Assembly (NCBI RefSeq): GCF_000280925.3
Contig: NZ_CP012109.1
Coordinates: 186,001-250,000, forward strand
DNA length: 64,000 bases
Direction of reading: 5' to 3'
Source of the DNA: Myxococcus hansupus
GTDB taxonomy: Bacteria > Myxococcota > Myxococcia > Myxococcales > Myxococcaceae
This document shows positions 47,616-57,315 of the stretch, piece after piece. The position numbers and the translations under genes are program-made. Positions within the stretch are counted from its first letter, which is position 1; each line of letters starts with the position of its first letter. The notes beneath the pieces are model-generated. The model ran no database searches, was not told where the DNA came from, and worked only from the letters and a program-made list of their open reading frames with translations.

Positions 47616-49349
47616 CTATCTCAACGGGGTGCGCCCCAGGGCCTGGGCGAAGGCATCCGTCCGCGCCCCGGCCACGCACACGGGCAGCCCCTCCAGCACG
47701 CCGCAGCGAGCGCCCGCGCGGAGGAAGTTCCCCACCTGCTGACGCACCACGACGTACACGGTGTCGGCGTCCAGGCCGCCCGGGCGCATGGTGGCGTTGC
47801 ATTCCTCGGCGATGGAGGGCGGTGTCCGGGTGACGTAGCCGCTGTTGAAGGTGAGGCCCAGCCGGTAGGCCATGTAACCCGCCGCGTTGACCAGGGGCTC
47901 GTTGTAGGGGCACACCCACTGCACCTGGGGTGGGAAGAGGGCCAGGTGCTTGTAGTGGCCCTTCATTTCCGCCCACTCCGGGGCCGCGAGCCGCCGGAAG
48001 CCGTCGGGCCGCCGGCGCAGCTCGCTCTTGTCCTCGCGCACGTCGTACGCCTGCACCGCGACCACCACCGCCAGCGCTGCCGTTCTCACCCAGGCCCGGT
48101 CTCTCCACTGCCGCAGCCACAGGAGGAGGGCGCCGCCCATCACCGCGTAGCTCAGCGGCCAGATGAAGCGACCGGACGCGCGGAACGCGGACGTCAGCCG
48201 GGAGAAGGGCTCATACACCGCGCCCAGGTCCATCACCGTCTGCCCCGTCCATGTCACGCGGGAGGACAGGGCGTAGAGGGCCAGCAGCAGCGCCGCCACG
48301 GTGAAGGGCACGGCCCGCCGCCAGGAGAGGTCCCTCAGCTCGCGGAAGCGCAACGCCGAGCCCACCACCGCGAGCAGCACCAGCAGCAGCGCTCCCGCGC
48401 CGATGTAGCCGAAGCCCTCGGCCTGGCGCCGCGCCACGGGCAGGGATGGCAGGATGCGCGACCAGTCCTGGGGATTGAACAGCGTGGTCAGGTCCGAGGA
48501 GAACTGGCCGAAGCCCTCCGCGCCCAGGTGGCTGCCGCCGACGAAGTAGCCGAAGAGGGCGAAGATGAACATGTCGAGCAGGAGGATGCCCGCCGACGCC
48601 AGCGCCGCCTGTCCCCAGCCGATGACGCGGCCCAGGGCCAGCCGCACCGACAACGCCATGGCCAGGGGCGCGAGCATGGCCACCAGGTAGGGGTGGGTGC
48701 CCGCGCCGACCGCGGTCAACCCCGCGGCCAAGAGGAGGCTTCGCTTCGCCGCGCGTGCATCCGGCGTGGCGCGCAGGTGGAGCCACATCATCGCAACCAG
48801 CAACCAGTGCGAGCACAGCGTCATGTGGCCCAGGCGCGCGGCCATGGGCGGCGCGAGCGCCAACAGCAGACCGCCCAGCACCTGGTGCGTGGGCCGGTCC
48901 GACACCACCGACACGAGCTTCGCGCCGAACCAGCCCATGAGCGCGAAGCCCAGCGCCAGCCAGAGGCCGAAGTATTGGAAGTCTGGCGGCAACAGCGCGT
49001 CAAAGGGCTTGAAGAGCACCGCCAGCAGGGGATTGCCGTCCGTGAGCGCCACGGACGTCCCATGGGGATGGAGCTGGTTGGGTGTACTCGTGAGCGGCAG
49101 CCCCCACGGGGCATTGCGGTAGAACAGCCAGCCGAAAGTGCCCGCCGCCCAGTCCTCGCGGACCGCCCAGTCCAGGCGCGTGGGCGGAATCGCCCTGGCG
49201 CCTCCGAGCCACAGGAACCAGGCCAGTCCGCCCGCAGCCGCGGCCCAGGGCGCCCACCGGTGGGCGAGGGCGGTGGCTGCGTCAGGCGGAGTCGGCGCCG
49301 GCTCGGGTGGGGCGGAGTCGCTCGCCGCCGGTGGACTCGAGGTCATCAT
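47616..49349 (-). CDS. Polytopic membrane protein, GT-C-like
   Basis: A 577-residue integral membrane protein with a proline-rich cytoplasmic start and about ten membrane helices (AAAAGGLAWFLWLGG, FQYFGLWLALGFALMGWF, LLAVLFKPFD, IGAGALLLVLLAVVG and others). A soluble C-terminal part of about 120 residues contains paired Cys (VQWVCPYNEP, AEECNATM, CGVLEGLPVC). The early luminal loop (RNAPWGLPLTSTPNQLHP) and the large loops recall GT-C glycosyltransferase-like families such as DUF6311. The donor is unknown. It follows the lipoprotein operon by 48 bases and may belong to it. Confidence 0.6.
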   Translation of the reverse strand: MMTSSPPAASDSAPPEPAPTPPDAATALAHRWAPWAAAAGGLAWFLWLGGARAIPPTRLDWAVREDWAAGTFGWLFYRNAPWGLPLTSTPNQLHPHGTSVALTDGNPLLAVLFKPFDALLPPDFQYFGLWLALGFALMGWFGAKLVSVVSDRPTHQVLGGLLLALAPPMAARLGHMTLCSHWLLVAMMWLHLRATPDARAAKRSLLLAAGLTAVGAGTHPYLVAMLAPLAMALSVRLALGRVIGWGQAALASAGILLLDMFIFALFGYFVGGSHLGAEGFGQFSSDLTTLFNPQDWSRILPSLPVARRQAEGFGYIGAGALLLVLLAVVGSALRFRELRDLSWRRAVPFTVAALLLALYALSSRVTWTGQTVMDLGAVYEPFSRLTSAFRASGRFIWPLSYAVMGGALLLWLRQWRDRAWVRTAALAVVVAVQAYDVREDKSELRRRPDGFRRLAAPEWAEMKGHYKHLALFPPQVQWVCPYNEPLVNAAGYMAYRLGLTFNSGYVTRTPPSIAEECNATMRPGGLDADTVYVVVRQQVGNFLRAGARCGVLEGLPVCVAGARTDAFAQALGRTPLR

Positions 49350-49397
49350 GGCGGCCTTTGTAGCACCGTCGTCGCCATGTCCTGGCGTCCGGGCTGC

Positions 49398-51281
49398 CTA
49401 GAGCTGGCACGGCGTACCGCTGTCGTTGTCCTCGATGACGCGTTCTTCTTGGGGTCCCGTGTAGGCGCTGTCGGCCAGGAGCGTGGCCCAGCAAGAGGGG
49501 AGCTGGGCGTTGCCCGTGACGTGGAAGGCGCGGCGCACGTCCGCCAGGGCAGGCAGGTTCAGCCGAGTGAGCGCGGGATTGTCCCGGACCTCCAGCATTT
49601 CCAGTGCATGGAGCGCGCTCAAGGTGCCCAGGTCCGTCAAGGCGTCGTTGCCGGTGACGACCAGGCTGAACATCCACGTCACCCGATGGAACCCAGACAG
49701 GTCCGTCAGCAGGGCGTTGCGGGTGAGGGTGAGGCCCCCCATGCTCAGGAACTCCGGCAGGTCCGTCACGCTCGACAGTCGCGGGTTGTCCTCGAGGGAG
49801 ACGCCATAATGGATGCGACGCAGCGACGGCATCGAGCCCACGTGCTCCAGCATCGCGTTGCCGGTGATGGCGAGGCTTTGCAGTGTCGACACGGACTCGA
49901 AGCGGACGTCCAGGAGTTGGGGGTTGTCCGTCACGCTGAGGTGGTTCTTCACGAGGGTGAGGTTCTTCAGCCCGGACACGGACGTCAGGGCGCCGTTGTT
50001 CGTGATGCCGATGCCGCCGTCGACCATGCTCAAGTTCCTCAGTCCCTCCAGGGACCGGAGCGCGGGGTTGCCTGAAATCTCCACGCTCCCGCCCACCTCG
50101 ACGAGCCGCGACAGGGGCAGCTCCTCCATCACGGCATTTTGAAAGACAGAGACGGTGCCGTGCAGTGTCGGGACGTGGCGGAAGGTGTCCGGGGCTGACT
50201 GGATGCCGGTGTCCCAGATGGCCAGGTCGAACAACGGCACGACCGCGGACAGGCCCGCCAGGGACGTCAGGCTCGGGAGCGTCCGGAGCCCGAGGCTGTG
50301 AACCCGGACCTGGGCGAGTGCATCGTGTTCCTGGGGGCCCACGTGCAACGTGCTGAGCTGTGTGCCGCTGATGCTCAGGGTTCCCCCCACGTAGCGCAGC
50401 GCCGGCAGCTCCACGCGCTGCAGCGCCGCGCCGTGAATCTCCAGCGTGCCTTCCACGGACACGAGGCCTGGGAGCACGAGCTCCGTGACGTCGGGGGCCT
50501 GGAGGGTGAGGTTGCCACGGATGTTGGAGATGCCGCGCAGCGCCTCGACGTCCGCGGCGTCTTCCACGACGAGCATTCCATGGTGTGTCACCAGCGGTTG
50601 GCACACGTAGGTGGTGGCGAGGACCTCCTCGTTATCGAGCACCGCGTTCCGGTTCCCATCCACGCCCGCCTCCACCACGGTGCCGCCGGTGGCGCAGTTC
50701 GGGCCCACGGGTTCCGGCCGCTGGCGGAGCAGCGTCGTCTCGAAGTTCGAGCAGAGGCGCACCGCCGCCCGGAGCTCGTCCTCGTCGAGCACGCCGTTCC
50801 CGTTGAGGTCCACGCCCGCCTCCACGAGCGAGTTTCCATACCGGCACACGTAGGGATACGTCGTGAGCTCCCGGACGCGGGCCACCACGCGCACGGGTTC
50901 GGGCTCGATGCAGCCCTGAACCTCCCGGGTCACCTCGTCGTCGGAGAGGATTCCGTCCCCATCCAGGTCCATCCCCGCCTGGGAGAGACTCCCTCCGTGG
51001 GGGCAGGCCTCGCCGCGAGGAACCGGCCGCGTGCGCACCAGCACGCCCGGGGCGAGGGTGGCACAGACATACTCGGTCCCCGTGACCTCGGTGTCGTCGA
51101 GGCTGCCATTGGCATCCAGGTCCAGACCCGAGAGCACCGCCTTGCCACCATGCTCACAGTTCGGGCCCGCGGGCTCCGTGTCGACCCGTGTGCGGGCCTC
51201 GTGCTGAGTCACCAGTCGGCGCAGGTCGATGGCGTCGCACCCGGCGACGAACATCACCATCCACAGCCATGTCCATCGCAT
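49398..51281 (-). CDS. Surface lipoprotein with Ca-like modules and L-domain repeats, paralogue 3
   Basis: A 627-residue lipoprotein from ATG 51281 (lipobox FVAGC). The N-terminal third has four modules of about 55 residues with the pattern GxDxNxNGxLDxxEV and a Cys pair (CEHGGKAVLSGLDLDANG, CATGGTVVEAGVDGNR), similar to DUF7151-type Ca-binding motifs. Residues from about 235 on are a leucine-rich, receptor-L-domain-like beta solenoid (ISNIRGNLTLQAPDV, LPGLVSVEGTLEIHGAAL, LEGLRNLSMVDGGIGITNN). It is the third of three tandem paralogues and ends 48 bases before the membrane-protein gene. Confidence 0.75.
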   Translation of the reverse strand: MRWTWLWMVMFVAGCDAIDLRRLVTQHEARTRVDTEPAGPNCEHGGKAVLSGLDLDANGSLDDTEVTGTEYVCATLAPGVLVRTRPVPRGEACPHGGSLSQAGMDLDGDGILSDDEVTREVQGCIEPEPVRVVARVRELTTYPYVCRYGNSLVEAGVDLNGNGVLDEDELRAAVRLCSNFETTLLRQRPEPVGPNCATGGTVVEAGVDGNRNAVLDNEEVLATTYVCQPLVTHHGMLVVEDAADVEALRGISNIRGNLTLQAPDVTELVLPGLVSVEGTLEIHGAALQRVELPALRYVGGTLSISGTQLSTLHVGPQEHDALAQVRVHSLGLRTLPSLTSLAGLSAVVPLFDLAIWDTGIQSAPDTFRHVPTLHGTVSVFQNAVMEELPLSRLVEVGGSVEISGNPALRSLEGLRNLSMVDGGIGITNNGALTSVSGLKNLTLVKNHLSVTDNPQLLDVRFESVSTLQSLAITGNAMLEHVGSMPSLRRIHYGVSLEDNPRLSSVTDLPEFLSMGGLTLTRNALLTDLSGFHRVTWMFSLVVTGNDALTDLGTLSALHALEMLEVRDNPALTRLNLPALADVRRAFHVTGNAQLPSCWATLLADSAYTGPQEERVIEDNDSGTPCQL

Positions 51282-51301
51282 GGGAGAGACCTCTCGGAGC
51301 G

Positions 51302-52924
51302 TCAAGGGGCGCAACTGGCGGCATCGTCATTGCCGCTGATGTCCAGCCGTTCGGCTTCGCCCGTGTACACAGCGGCCGCCAGCGCTGAAGCGAGACAGGT
51401 CGGCAGACGGGCATTGTTCCAGACGGTGAACGATTCGGTGACGTGGCTCAGCTCGGGCAGGTCGAAGTGCACGAGGCTCGCGTTGTCCGCCACGTGAAGG
51501 GAGGTGAGTGTCTTCAATGAGCTCAGCCCCGTCAGACCTGTGAGCAGGGGGTTGTCCGCCACTTTCAGCGACGTCAGGTGCCGCACCCGTGAGAGGCCCG
51601 TCCAGTCGAGCAGTGACGCATTTCCCGTGACCACCAGTCCGCCGGTGATGCTTGCGGGATTGAAGGATCCCAAGTCGCGCAGTGAAGCGTTGTTCTCGAT
51701 GCGGACATCCTGGACGTGGAAGAGCTGCCCGAACGGGATCGTCTGGAGCATGTCGTTTCCGATGACATCCAGCGAGCCCAGGAGGATGACGATGCTGACG
51801 AACGGCGTATCCTCACCGGGGTGAAACTCCAGCGAGGCGTTGCGCATCAGCAGCATGCTGTAGCGGGGCGAGATCGCTGCGAGCCCGCTTGGATTCTTGA
51901 GGGTAGGATTGTCGCTCAAGACGAAGCTGCGCCCCACGAGCAGGAGTTGGTAGTCCGCACCTCCCGCGTTCAACGCACCCAGCTTCAGATTGGCGGACAC
52001 GTCGAGGTCGTCGCCTACGAAGCGCAGGCCCGGTAGCTCGATGTGGGTCAGCAACGGGTTGTTCCAGATTCGGAATGTCCGGTCCACCACCGCGAGCCCT
52101 GGCAAGCGCACCTCCGTCAGAGCTGTCTCGTCAATCGTGAGAATGCCCTGGACGCGAGAGATGCGCTGAAGCGCGGCGAGGTCGGCGGGGGATTTCACTT
52201 CGTAGTTGCCATGGAGGGTGAGGAGCGCCTCGCAGACGAAGGCGGTCCCGCGAACCTCCGGGCCTCTGAGCACGCCATCGCCGTCATCGTCAAACCCCAC
52301 CTCGACCCGCGTTCCCCCGGCTGTGCAGCGCGTGCCAGGCGCTTCGGCGCTGTGCTTCACTTGAACGTGTGCCGGATCGATACACACGCTGGTCATGGCG
52401 CGGACCTCGGTATCGTCCAGCAGCCCGTTGCCATTCGTGTCGGTACCGGCTTCCACCCGCGTGAGGCCCCAGGTGCATTGCCACGGTGGCGTCGAGGGCG
52501 GCGCGGGAAAATGCCGCGTGCGGTGCAGCACGGGCTCGGCGACTCGCTCCGTACAGCCATGGACCTCTCGGGTGACTTCGCCATCGTCGAGGACGCCGTT
52601 GCCATTCACGTCCTGTCCCGCTCGGGACACGTGGCCACCGAAAGGGCACCGCTCACCGGGCGGCAGGGTTTGCAGGTGCACCAGCAAGCCCTCCACGGCG
52701 GTGTCGCAGACGTATTCGGTGCGGGTCACCTCGTCGTCGTCGAGCACGCCGTTGTCGTTCAGGTCCAGGCCCGCGTGGAGTGCGCGTCCGCCTTCGGGGC
52801 ACTGGGCACCCTTGGGCTCGTCAGCCCCCCGGGTGAGGACCTCGTGCTGCGTGACGAGCTTCCGCAGGTCGATGCCCTCACAGCCGGATGCGAGCACCAC
52901 CACCGCCAACCAGGTCCATCGCAT
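51302..52924 (-). CDS. Surface lipoprotein with Ca-like modules and L-domain repeats, paralogue 2
   Basis: A 540-residue lipoprotein (lipobox VVLASGC). It shares the plan of its neighbours: N-terminal modules with GLDLNDNGVLDDDEVTRT, GQDVNGNGVLDDGEV and GTDTNGNGLLDDTEV, each with a Cys pair, and a solenoid part (ISRVQGILTIDETAL, LPGLAVVDRTFRIWNN, LTGLSSLKTLTSLHVAD). It is about 90 residues shorter than the others, lacking solenoid turns. Only 20 bases separate it from paralogue 3 and 34 from paralogue 1. A role in surface binding, adhesion or kin recognition is inferred from domain types only. Confidence 0.75.
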   Translation of the reverse strand: MRWTWLAVVVLASGCEGIDLRKLVTQHEVLTRGADEPKGAQCPEGGRALHAGLDLNDNGVLDDDEVTRTEYVCDTAVEGLLVHLQTLPPGERCPFGGHVSRAGQDVNGNGVLDDGEVTREVHGCTERVAEPVLHRTRHFPAPPSTPPWQCTWGLTRVEAGTDTNGNGLLDDTEVRAMTSVCIDPAHVQVKHSAEAPGTRCTAGGTRVEVGFDDDGDGVLRGPEVRGTAFVCEALLTLHGNYEVKSPADLAALQRISRVQGILTIDETALTEVRLPGLAVVDRTFRIWNNPLLTHIELPGLRFVGDDLDVSANLKLGALNAGGADYQLLLVGRSFVLSDNPTLKNPSGLAAISPRYSMLLMRNASLEFHPGEDTPFVSIVILLGSLDVIGNDMLQTIPFGQLFHVQDVRIENNASLRDLGSFNPASITGGLVVTGNASLLDWTGLSRVRHLTSLKVADNPLLTGLTGLSSLKTLTSLHVADNASLVHFDLPELSHVTESFTVWNNARLPTCLASALAAAVYTGEAERLDISGNDDAASCAP

Positions 52925-52958
52925 GGGAGACTCTCACTTCCTCGTCCGGAGGGCCGAC

Positions 52959-54821
52959 TCAGTCGCAGGTGGCAGTGGTGTCGTTGCCATGAATCTCCGC
53001 CGAGAACCCTTGGACGACCCGTGCCGCGAGCGACACCGCGAGGCAGTTCGGCAGCGAGGTGTTCTCCGTGACCGCGAAGGAGCGGGTAACGACCTCCAAG
53101 CGGTGCAGGTCGAGACGGACGAGGCGCTCATGGGAGAGGACGTTCAACTCCTCGACGGTGCGCAGACTGCTGAAGTCCGAGAGGTCCGTGAGGCTGGCGT
53201 TGTTCTCCAGGTTCAGCGTCGTCATCGTTTGGACGAAGCCGAAGCCCTGCAGTCGGGCCAGCGCGGGATTGTTGCGGACGAGCAGGAAGCCCAGGTGCTG
53301 AAGGCCCTTGAACTGCCACAGCCCATGCAGCCGCGCGTTGCCATTGATGCGGATGCCGTGCGTGATGCGTTTGAGCTCGGGGAACGCCTCCACGGACTCC
53401 AACACGGGGTTGCCATCAATCTCGAAGATGCCCACTTGGGCGAGCGCGCTCAGCCCCTCGGTCGAGCGAAGGTTGGCATTGGCCCGGACGCTGAACGTGC
53501 CGCCAATGGACGCCAGCTCCGGCATGCCGGACAGCGTGCTGAGGGCTTCGTTGTCCTGGACAATCAGGTCGCCGCCGACCTGCTGGAGCACCGTCCCGGT
53601 CAGATTTCCCATCCTCGAATTCCGGGCGAGCGTGAGGGAGCCTCCCAGCCACTGGAGATTCCGGAAGGGAATCGTGGAGAGCTTCGCGTTGTCCTCGAGC
53701 GTGATGGAGGCGAGGTGCTCGGCGATGTAGGCGAAATAGCCTCCGTCGAGGTTCGCGTTGCCCTTGATGAGAATGCTGCTTCGTGGCGCGACCGCGGCCA
53801 CGCCGGCCAGCGTGGGGAGCACGGGGTTGGACACCAGGTCGAACTGTCCTTGGACCCAGAGCGGCGCGAGGTTGCCGCTGCCCAGCGTCAAGGTTTGCAA
53901 GACCGGGTTGCGAGCCACGGTCAGCGAGTGGCCGACGAAGCGTAGCGCGGGCAGCTCCACGCGCGTGAGGGATGTATCGAGGACTTCGAGCGCGCCCTCG
54001 ACCTGCATCAGGTCTGGAAGGACAGCCTGCTGAAGGGACTCCGTGCTGAAGGTGAGGCTGCCGCGGATGCGTGAAATGCCTCCCAGCACCGCGAGGTCCA
54101 CCGCGCTCCGCACGTGATGGTTGCCCATCAGCGTGTGCAAGGGCTGGCACACGAACAGGGTGTCCGCCACCTCGTTGGTGCTGAGCACGCCGTCTTGATT
54201 GATGTCGGTGCCCACGTCGACCTGCGTGTTGGGTGTGGGGCACGCCAGGTTGGGCGCCGCCGGGTACAGGCGCACCCGGACCGCATCGTTGGACACGCAG
54301 AGGATGGTGGTCGCTCGGACCTCCGAGTCGTCCAGCTCGCCGTTCCCATTCACATCCTGGCCGGCCTCCACGCGCGAGCCGCCCTCGTGACATGGGAAGA
54401 CGCGCGGCTCCTGCTCACGGATGCGCGTGAGGACTGCCTCGGAGCTGACGCAGCCGTAGGCCTCGCTCGTGACTTCGCTGTCCTCCAAGGCGTCATTGCG
54501 GTTCAGGTCGTGACCCGCGCGGTATGCCTTCCCGCCCTCGGGGCAGTTCCCACCGGGAGGTTCGTCTCGAACGCTGAGCAACACACCAGGGACGGACGTG
54601 GTGCAGGCGTAGGTGGTGGCGGTCACCTCGTCCGGTTCGAGGAGGCCGTTGTCATTGACGTCCAGGCCCGTGTGGACGGCATGGCCGCCGAGCGCGCAGT
54701 TGGCGCCGCCGGGCTCGGACTCGAGCCGGGTGAGGGGCGGATGCTGTCGGATGAGCTGGTCCAGCGAGATGCCATCACAGCCCATGGCGAGTACACAGAC
54801 CGCCATCCACATGCGTCTCAT
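52959..54821 (-). CDS. Surface lipoprotein with Ca-like modules and L-domain repeats, paralogue 1
   Basis: A 620-residue lipoprotein from ATG 54821 (lipobox VLAMGC). Modules with GLDVNDNGLLEPDEVTAT, GHDLNRNDALEDSEVTSE, GQDVNGNGELDDSEV and GTDINQDGVLSTNEVA come first. The L-domain solenoid follows (ISRIRGSLTFSTESL, LPDLMQVEGALEVLDTSL, LEVVTRSFAVTENTSL). It begins 11 bases after the caspase-like gene, so it belongs to the sigma/anti-sigma operon. Ca-binding modules next to an L-domain suggest a calcium-dependent surface binder. Confidence 0.75.
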   Translation of the reverse strand: MRRMWMAVCVLAMGCDGISLDQLIRQHPPLTRLESEPGGANCALGGHAVHTGLDVNDNGLLEPDEVTATTYACTTSVPGVLLSVRDEPPGGNCPEGGKAYRAGHDLNRNDALEDSEVTSEAYGCVSSEAVLTRIREQEPRVFPCHEGGSRVEAGQDVNGNGELDDSEVRATTILCVSNDAVRVRLYPAAPNLACPTPNTQVDVGTDINQDGVLSTNEVADTLFVCQPLHTLMGNHHVRSAVDLAVLGGISRIRGSLTFSTESLQQAVLPDLMQVEGALEVLDTSLTRVELPALRFVGHSLTVARNPVLQTLTLGSGNLAPLWVQGQFDLVSNPVLPTLAGVAAVAPRSSILIKGNANLDGGYFAYIAEHLASITLEDNAKLSTIPFRNLQWLGGSLTLARNSRMGNLTGTVLQQVGGDLIVQDNEALSTLSGMPELASIGGTFSVRANANLRSTEGLSALAQVGIFEIDGNPVLESVEAFPELKRITHGIRINGNARLHGLWQFKGLQHLGFLLVRNNPALARLQGFGFVQTMTTLNLENNASLTDLSDFSSLRTVEELNVLSHERLVRLDLHRLEVVTRSFAVTENTSLPNCLAVSLAARVVQGFSAEIHGNDTTATCD

Positions 54822-54832
54822 GAACAGGTTCC

Positions 54833-56560
54833 TCAGCGTCGCAGCGCCACTTCGAAGCCGAAGGCGCGGTCCCAATGGTTGCGGTCATCGAGGGTGACGC
54901 GGTCATAGGTGAGCGTGGCGGCCACCCGCAGCCGTACGCCCGCGAGCGTCCCCATCAGTCCCGTGGCCGTGTACGTGGAGAACACGGTGGGGTCGCCCAT
55001 GCGCGTCGCGCCGCGCGTGACGCCCAGGAAGCCCCAGCCCGCGCCCGCTTCCAGGAACAGCGGCACGCGCAGCTCCGAGGGCGCCTGCGCCCCCAGGAGC
55101 CCCAGCAGCGCGCCCCGGTGGGTGCGGATTTCGTCGGTGGCGATGGGGGTCATCCCATACGTGGCGCGCGCGCCGTAATAAAGCGAGGGCCGTGCCTCCC
55201 GTCGCCACGTCACGGTGGGCCCCGTCGCCAGCGTGCTCAACCCGAGCGGCGCCTGCTGCCCCGTCCAGCCCAGGTCCCAACCCGACGCGGCGTCCTGCCG
55301 CCGCATCTGGAAGCGAGGGAATCCACCGCCGACGCTCGCGGGAAAGGCCTGGGACACGCCCACGTGGGCCAACCCCGAGGCCGTCACGTAGCGTTCGTAG
55401 AACTCCTTGTCGAGCGGCACCGCGAACAAGCCCTTGCGCAGGGCTTCCTCGGCGGGGCCGCGCTCCTGGAGCTCCCGGTCGCCCAGGTTCAGGACGCCGG
55501 TGGACAGCTCGGCCAGGGTGACGCGGGCTTCCTGGGTGGGGGTGCGAATCCAATACACGTCGCGCTCGGGGAGGCGCAGGAGGACGTACTGGTCCTCGGA
55601 GCGCCGCACGTCCGCGAGCCGTCTGCCGTCGGAGTCCTCGACGGAGATGCGCGAGTGCTCGAGCCCGGAGGGGAGCGGCAGGCTGGGGCCCTTTGGCGAG
55701 GGGCCGACGAGGGGTCGCCGTGGCTCGCGGGTGGGCGCGAAGGCATGCAGCGTCAGGCGCGCGGGGAGCCCCTTCACGCCCTGGAGGGACGCGGTGACGA
55801 AGGCGCCCAGCTCGCTGTACTCCACCTTGCCGTCGCCGTTGATGTCGGCGGCGCCCATGAGGCCGGAGCGGGCCACGTGGCTGAAGACGCCCGCGCGGAT
55901 GCGTGACCACTCGTGCGTCTCGCCGTCGTCGCTCTCCGCGAACACGGCGCCCACGGTGGGCCGGGTGGCGAGCTGCTCACGCGCGAGCATGCCGCGCAGC
56001 TCCGCGAGCACCGCCGCGTCTGTCTGACCGCCGCGGCTGCCCACGACGCCCGAGGCACGGCACGCATCCACGATGACGTGGACGTAGTCCGCGCCCAACG
56101 GGTCCACCACGTCCGCGTAGAGGCTGGCTTTGTCGAGCCGGCCGCCATCGAGGGTGAAGTAGGCGCGTCCGGCCTCGTCGGTGTTGCCGTGGCCCACGTA
56201 GACGAGCAGCACATCCGTCTGTCTTCCGAGCTCGCGGTCGACGAGGTTGGCCGCGCGCAGTCGGGCCACCTCGCGCTTCACCTCGTCGGGGGTGGCGGGG
56301 CGGGCGCCCGCGAGCACGGGCCGCGCACTGGCGCGAGTCGCCTCGTCTGGGGCCACGAGCAGCGTCGTCTCCACGCCCAGGCGTTGCAGCGTCTCCGCCC
56401 ACAACACGCCGTCATCATCCGCGAAACGCAAAGACGGGAGCGACGGGTCGTCGCTCCCGTTATGGGCAATGACCAGGGCACGCCGAACCACGGTTTCGGC
56501 CGAGGCACCTCGGGCCAGCAGCAGCGCCGCGGCTCCGAGGAGCGCTCCCAATGTTTTCAT
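54833..56560 (-). CDS. Exported caspase-like (C14) protein with EF-hand loop
   Basis: A 575-residue protein from ATG 56560. A signal peptide (LGALLGAAALLLARGASA) precedes a caspase/metacaspase fold. The catalytic dyad is His124 in VYVGHGNTDE and Cys167 in VIVDACRASGV. An EF-hand-like loop DINGDGKVEYSE sits at 239-250, which would tie activity to calcium. The C-terminal 270 residues are beta-rich and end in an Arg (VALRR), compatible with an envelope-associated domain. The start overlaps the anti-sigma stop (ATGA). Placing a protease-like protein between an anti-sigma and surface lipoproteins is unusual. Confidence 0.82.
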   Translation of the reverse strand: MKTLGALLGAAALLLARGASAETVVRRALVIAHNGSDDPSLPSLRFADDDGVLWAETLQRLGVETTLLVAPDEATRASARPVLAGARPATPDEVKREVARLRAANLVDRELGRQTDVLLVYVGHGNTDEAGRAYFTLDGGRLDKASLYADVVDPLGADYVHVIVDACRASGVVGSRGGQTDAAVLAELRGMLAREQLATRPTVGAVFAESDDGETHEWSRIRAGVFSHVARSGLMGAADINGDGKVEYSELGAFVTASLQGVKGLPARLTLHAFAPTREPRRPLVGPSPKGPSLPLPSGLEHSRISVEDSDGRRLADVRRSEDQYVLLRLPERDVYWIRTPTQEARVTLAELSTGVLNLGDRELQERGPAEEALRKGLFAVPLDKEFYERYVTASGLAHVGVSQAFPASVGGGFPRFQMRRQDAASGWDLGWTGQQAPLGLSTLATGPTVTWRREARPSLYYGARATYGMTPIATDEIRTHRGALLGLLGAQAPSELRVPLFLEAGAGWGFLGVTRGATRMGDPTVFSTYTATGLMGTLAGVRLRVAATLTYDRVTLDDRNHWDRAFGFEVALRR

Positions 56561-57315
56561 GGCCCTTCCTCTACCCTCACTGACTGCTTGAGCACCACTG
56601 CGCCCTCGGAGGGTTCGCCCCGCAGGGTCGCTAGGGACTCGGCCGGGCTGCCGGCGAAGGCGGCAATGATTTCCACAATGCCTGTCGTCTCGGGCATGGG
56701 GACGGTCAGCTCGAGGGGGGCTTCCTTGCCCAGACTTCCCGTCAGGGCGAAGGGGCCGGCCAGGACCTCCTCCGTCCTCCCGCCAAGGACTTGGACCGTG
56801 ACGTGGGTGAAGGGGGCATGGCCACCGGCAGCGAAAGCCAGCATGGCGCCCGCGCGGCAGGCGTCTCCGGCGTGCAGTTCTCGCAGGGCCTGTCCCGGCG
56901 TGGCGCAGAAGAGGCGAAGCGCGACGCTGGGGGGGACGGTGCCTTCGCCCCGGGAGACGAACTCGCCGGGCACGTTCGAGGTGGTGGGGACGAGCACCAC
57001 CGCGAGGAACACGGCGGCCAGCGCGCCGCCGAGCAGGGCGAGGGAGGGCCAGCGTGAAGGGGCCTGTTCGGGTGCCGCCGCGGCCAGGGCCGCCGCGAGG
57101 CCGCCTTGTGACAAGGCTTGCAGCTCCATGGAGGAGGGCGCGTCGAGGTGGCCGCCTTCGAGGCCTCGGTGGGCCTGGGTCCACCGCTCATAGCGCGAGC
57201 CGCAGCGCTGACAGGCGTGGGCATGGCGCAGCAGGCGGGCGGCCTGGTGGGAGGACAGGTCCCCCAGCGACCACCGGGTCAGGCTGGCGTCGATATGTCT
57301 CTCGTACCACCTCAT
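56557..57315 (-). CDS. Zinc-finger anti-sigma factor
   Basis: A 252-residue membrane protein from ATG 57315, overlapping the sigma factor stop (ATGA). The N-terminal cytoplasmic domain has the HxxxCxxC-type zinc signature HAHACQRCGSR (residues 31-41; His31, Cys35, Cys38). One transmembrane helix follows (LALLGGALAAVFLAVVLV, about 94-111), then a periplasmic region with one Cys pair (LFCATPGQ, GDACRAG). It should hold the adjacent sigma factor inactive and release it upon an envelope signal. Proteolysis or the downstream caspase-like protein could provide that signal; the latter idea is inference. Confidence 0.75.
   Translation of the reverse strand: MRWYERHIDASLTRWSLGDLSSHQAARLLRHAHACQRCGSRYERWTQAHRGLEGGHLDAPSSMELQALSQGGLAAALAAAAPEQAPSRWPSLALLGGALAAVFLAVVLVPTTSNVPGEFVSRGEGTVPPSVALRLFCATPGQALRELHAGDACRAGAMLAFAAGGHAPFTHVTVQVLGGRTEEVLAGPFALTGSLGKEAPLELTVPMPETTGIVEIIAAFAGSPAESLATLRGEPSEGAVVLKQSVRVEEGP

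Noticed and set aside
54833..57184. A 783-residue fusion reading through the anti-sigma region into the caspase-like gene
   Set aside because: The N-terminal 208 residues are out of frame with the anti-sigma gene and low-complexity. ATG 56560 is followed by a proper signal peptide and overlaps the previous stop.
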